Positions 61,187 to 64,000 of a DNA stretch of 64,000 nt are shown in pieces (positions within the stretch are counted from its first letter, which is position 1; each line of letters starts with the position of its first letter). The stretch lies in contig OX485803.1 of assembly GCA_950295325.1 (NCBI GenBank), positions 36,223,554 through 36,287,553 of the forward strand, given 5' to 3'. This stretch comes from Polytrichum commune. Taxonomy: Eukaryota > Streptophyta > Polytrichopsida > Polytrichales > Polytrichaceae. A program made the position numbers and the translations under genes. The notes beneath the pieces are model-generated. The model had not been told where the DNA came from. It did no database searches and worked only from the letters and a program-made list of their open reading frames with translations.

Positions 61187-63427
61187 CGCATCCAGGATTT
61201 CCGCCGAGAGAAGGATGATAGTCCACGGACCATGTATACGCGACTCGCACGATTTGCTGTGGAGTCGGGAGGTGTTTTTGCTGAGAGTCAGCTTGTTAAA
61301 ATCTTTTTGTCTAAGATTGACAAGCGGCTACTTGAGTTGGCATCACCTCGGATTATCCTCGACTACGAGGGCCGAGCTACGCTTGCACAAGCATTTGCCG
61401 TGGTTGAGAGATGTGATCGGGCTCTTTGCCAACATGATGCCACGGATATGGTATCTTGGACGACAGAGAGTCCGAAATCAAGAAGAATTGTCACAGCTAC
61501 TAGTAGTTTAGCTGAGACTCAATCCGTCAAGGAGCAAAAGATTTTGCATTGTTGGGGTTGTGGAGAAGCTGGTCATTCGAAGAATGATCCCAATTGTCCT
61601 AAGAAGAAGAAAACTCAACCTTTGGGAAAATTAAAACAAAAGATGGAACCAGTAAAGGCAGGGGACAATTCTAAGAAGAGACAATTGAAATGTAACCATT
61701 GTGGTGGCACTAATCACGATGTGGATCATTGTTTCCAACTTCATCCTGAGATGCGGCCTGCCAGTTATGTCACTGGAAAGTCTCTAAGGGAGCAGAGTCT
61801 TGAGGCTAAGGTGGCAGAGCTTGAGCAAAAGCTCAAACCTTCTGCATCTTTTGCTCAAATTTCTGAGCCGCATGTGGGTGGTGGCACCTCGGGTTTGGAC
61901 ATGTATATGTTTGGAGCAGCTGGAGAGGTGGTGGCGGCGGCTTCTACTCGCTCACAAACATTGGCAGATGCGGTGGCTTCCACGAGTGGTGGTAGCAACG
62001 AGGTGCTACATCCTCGCCATGCCGGACCAGCTGATCAAATTGGTCAAGCATGTTTACCTCTTTCATTTGGATTGGTAGACACCACTGTTGTTGGGGCTAA
62101 AAACCCTGTACCTTTGAGAGATGGGGATTCCATCTCGAAGGATGTTACGCAGGCATTGGCATATAAAATTCTCCATATGCCAATTTTCTCGGGTTTGGAA
62201 TTTATGGCTTCGGATTTCAAGCCTGCTGCAGTTTTTCATTTAGCTGGGAGAATGTTAGAAGGTAAGGCGGATTTGCCATCCCTTCAAGTATCCCAAGCTG
62301 TGGTTGACGTACCTGTGGCTGAGGAGGTGGAGGACTTAGCCAATTTGCGAGCGAGTCTTGCGGATGCGGCGATCATTGCTTTTGGTAAGCAAACTGTTAT
62401 TCCTCCAGCATCAATTTCAGCAGTGGATACGTCATTTTCGAATTATGCGTCGGGAGCGGCATATCTTGCAGACATTTCTGCAAGGCCTGCTCGCGAACGG
62501 CATAATTTGCAACCTGGAGTTGTACGGCTGATGAACGACAAATCTTTGTTTGTCGTTTCACGCACGGATATGCCCACTATCCGTGCTACACCACTGAGAG
62601 TTATGATGGATTCCGGTGCTCAACCGGTTATGATTGGCAAAGGACTTGCTGACAGTCTTGGATTGACGCCAGTAAGCTTAGATCCTTGTCCATTCACTAT
62701 TGTGACTTCAGTAGGGGGCACTGAACGTGCAACAGGTTACACCAATGCACCTTTACGTTTGATTTTTCATGTGGGGGCAGGGCCTACTTACATTCATTTG
62801 TCAATGAAGTGTGTTGTTACTAATGCTACCAACTATGATATACTTGTTGGTCAGCAAGCTTTTTACCCACTTGGCTTTGGTTTGGATAATTGGATGGAAG
62901 AGGCATGGATTAGACCGGGATGGTCCACTAGAGATGGCAGGAAGGTATTTATTCCCGTCACATTTGCAGCCACTGCTATGACTATGGTTGCGGAGGCAAT
63001 GTTTGGTTGCAGCGGTTCAGTTGCAGATTTGCCTTGTGCTCCAGTTTTATTGGAGGAAACAATGGACTACACTTGTAATGCGGCAGAACAACAATTTTTA
63101 CCATCTTTTCAAATTCCTGCTCGACATTTCAAGGATCCACCTCCACCATGGCGAACTCCTAAGGAGTTATCCGACCATTGTCAACACATTGTAGCGGATT
63201 TGGAGCTTGGAGAGGCACCCCCAACTTCATCCTCATTTTCTTTTGCTCAACCCATTCGTTGGCAACCATCACCTGAAGGTATTGTCCTTGTGGAGATCTT
63301 TGGAGGCATTGGCACAGGTTTGGCGGCAGTGTTGGAAGCTGGAATTACAGTTGGCGATATATTAATGTGGACAATGGGTATGCAGCCAACAGAGCCGTCC
63401 GACACCACATCCAACAATTGTTGTTGA
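61187..63427 (+). CDS. Retrotransposon gag C-terminus, zinc knuckles, protease and start of MTase
   Basis: Open in the same frame after the TAG. The first ~80 codons finish the gag fold (FLSKIDKRLLEL, AFAVVERCDRAL). Two zinc knuckles follow: CWGCGEAGHSKNDPNC (a CX2CX4HX6C variant) and CNHCGGTNHDVDHC (canonical CX2CX4HX4C). A long low-conservation linker leads to a retropepsin with the catalytic MDSGAQPVMIGKG and, later, DILVGQQAFYPLGF. About 130 residues on, and still before any reverse transcriptase, comes VEIFGGIGTGLAAVLEAG, motif I of C5-cytosine methyltransferases. The frame then ends at TGA 63425-63427, because the reading frame shifts just after motif I. Confidence 0.9.
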   Translation, partial: RIQDFRREKDDSPRTMYTRLARFAVESGGVFAESQLVKIFLSKIDKRLLELASPRIILDYEGRATLAQAFAVVERCDRALCQHDATDMVSWTTESPKSRRIVTATSSLAETQSVKEQKILHCWGCGEAGHSKNDPNCPKKKKTQPLGKLKQKMEPVKAGDNSKKRQLKCNHCGGTNHDVDHCFQLHPEMRPASYVTGKSLREQSLEAKVAELEQKLKPSASFAQISEPHVGGGTSGLDMYMFGAAGEVVAAASTRSQTLADAVASTSGGSNEVLHPRHAGPADQIGQACLPLSFGLVDTTVVGAKNPVPLRDGDSISKDVTQALAYKILHMPIFSGLEFMASDFKPAAVFHLAGRMLEGKADLPSLQVSQAVVDVPVAEEVEDLANLRASLADAAIIAFGKQTVIPPASISAVDTSFSNYASGAAYLADISARPARERHNLQPGVVRLMNDKSLFVVSRTDMPTIRATPLRVMMDSGAQPVMIGKGLADSLGLTPVSLDPCPFTIVTSVGGTERATGYTNAPLRLIFHVGAGPTYIHLSMKCVVTNATNYDILVGQQAFYPLGFGLDNWMEEAWIRPGWSTRDGRKVFIPVTFAATAMTMVAEAMFGCSGSVADLPCAPVLLEETMDYTCNAAEQQFLPSFQIPARHFKDPPPPWRTPKELSDHCQHIVADLELGEAPPTSSSFSFAQPIRWQPSPEGIVLVEIFGGIGTGLAAVLEAGITVGDILMWTMGMQPTEPSDTTSNNCC

Positions 63428-64000
63428 GATACCCCGCACAATTGTCAGCCTCTGCCATTCATGGATGTTGTGGTCAACTTCCTCAAGATGTCACTATGAT
63501 TAGTGATGAGGATTTGAGAAGGTTGGGCCACGTGGATTTGATTATTGCAGGATGGCCTTGTCAAGGCCATTCGCGGGCAGGAATTGGCCAGGGATTGGAT
63601 GACCCTAGATCTAGTTTGTTTGCGGATTTGATGCGATTGACGCAATGGTGGTTTACCCACCAATCAACTCCGCCAGGGTATATTTTCGAAAATATACCAT
63701 TATTGGGTGATACACGGCACAAAGTGGTGAAGGATGGTGAGTACATTAACCAAATTCTGGGTACTCCAACATTTCTGGATGCTGCATCTTTGGGATCCTT
63801 TGCTCATCGGCCTCGTTGGTTTTGGACAAACTTGGTATCATCTCGGGTGCTTTCAACGGCGATTGCCCGCATTCCCCGCCTTATGGATCGCAAGGTGGAT
63901 GACATTTTAGATGATCATCGTGTTTCCTTGGCAGTTACCAAGGATGATACCTTGCCATTTGCATTAATTAACAAGGTGGGCATTCCGAGAGGTGCACTAC
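63277..64000 (+). CDS. C5-cytosine DNA methyltransferase domain, DNMT3-like, frame -1, runs off window
   Basis: Codons starting at 63277 stay open to the last base, overlapping the previous frame by about 150 bases. After the point matching motif I in the other frame come: IAGWPCQGHSRAG with the motif IV Pro-Cys-Gln (63556-63564, catalytic Cys codon 63559-63561), IFENIPLLG with the motif VI ENV-like Glu (about 63688), and LGSFAHRPRWFWTNL, motif VIII. The (S)AHR-x-R-(Y/W)FW signature is typical of DNMT3/DRM enzymes, and the motif order I, IV, VI, VIII is canonical, unlike the circularly permuted plant DRM. So DNMT3-like is the best call. The final motifs lie at or past the edge. Confidence 0.85.

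Larger units (their letters stand above)
58776..64000 (+). mobile_element. Ty3/gypsy-like LTR retrotransposon with methyltransferase domain, 5' part
   Basis: The coding core from 60488 shows a gag, two CCHC zinc knuckles, a retropepsin and a C5-MTase in one polyprotein; reverse transcriptase and integrase must lie beyond the window. The left boundary is uncertain: a small MITE ends at about 58775, and TGTCACGTGAGGTGACA at about 58780 could be the start of a 5' LTR, but no second LTR or clear tRNA primer site is visible. The leader includes a GC-rich block (59558-59730), an AT-rich TTAATTA tract (59760-59935) and a duplicated ~146 base unit (60041-60300). An in-frame stop and a frameshift suggest a dead copy. 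Confidence 0.85.

Noticed and set aside
63600-63900. Plant DRM-type methyltransferase
   Set aside because: DRM has permuted motif order (VI-X before I-V); here motif I precedes IV, VI and VIII, as in DNMT3.

Overview
The window is nuclear DNA of a land plant: AT-rich, intron-rich and crowded with decayed transposons. Two conserved host genes and the 5' half of a large LTR retrotransposon can be supported. UVR8 (a plant UV-B receptor with a COP1-binding tail) and a transit-peptide-like PUR3/GART both point to an embryophyte. The species cannot be told from the sequence. The DNMT3-type methyltransferase in the retroelement, if it reflects the host lineage, would favour a non-flowering plant, but that is only inference.

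Layout. 1-17.5 kb: no intact gene; two 3' LINE fragments on the minus strand (about 232-1200 and 13466-15580), the second lying between inverted copies of a ~300 bp repeat, plus several dispersed repeats and a cluster of short palindromes (10.8-12.3 kb). 17.88-27.59 kb: UVR8 on the minus strand, 11 exons, with introns full of small transposons, a 265 bp tandem array and a 5S rRNA-derived sequence. 27.6-43.8 kb: intergenic, with a complete 439 bp MITE, a complete 1019 bp hAT element with a transposase remnant, a satellite-like array (41.06-41.80 kb), and very AT-rich DNA after it. 44.22-48.72 kb: PUR3 on the plus strand, 5 exons, with two intronic tandem arrays, one of which duplicates the exon-2 splice acceptor. 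49.5-50.4 kb: two adjacent inverted-repeat elements, one Emigrant/pogo-like. 50.4-58.8 kb: intergenic repeats, including a 939 bp foldback element. 58.8-64 kb: leader and gag-protease region of a Ty3/gypsy-like retrotransposon whose polyprotein runs from the protease straight into a C5-cytosine DNA methyltransferase domain; the window ends inside or just after that domain.

The two host genes have no evident functional link: UVR8 is a UV-B photoreceptor and PUR3 performs the third step of purine synthesis. The most interesting object is the methyltransferase-carrying retrotransposon at the right edge. This copy carries an in-frame TAG in gag and a one-base frameshift inside the methyltransferase domain, so it is probably inactive, but its architecture (gag, two zinc knuckles, retropepsin, DNMT3-like methyltransferase) is clear.
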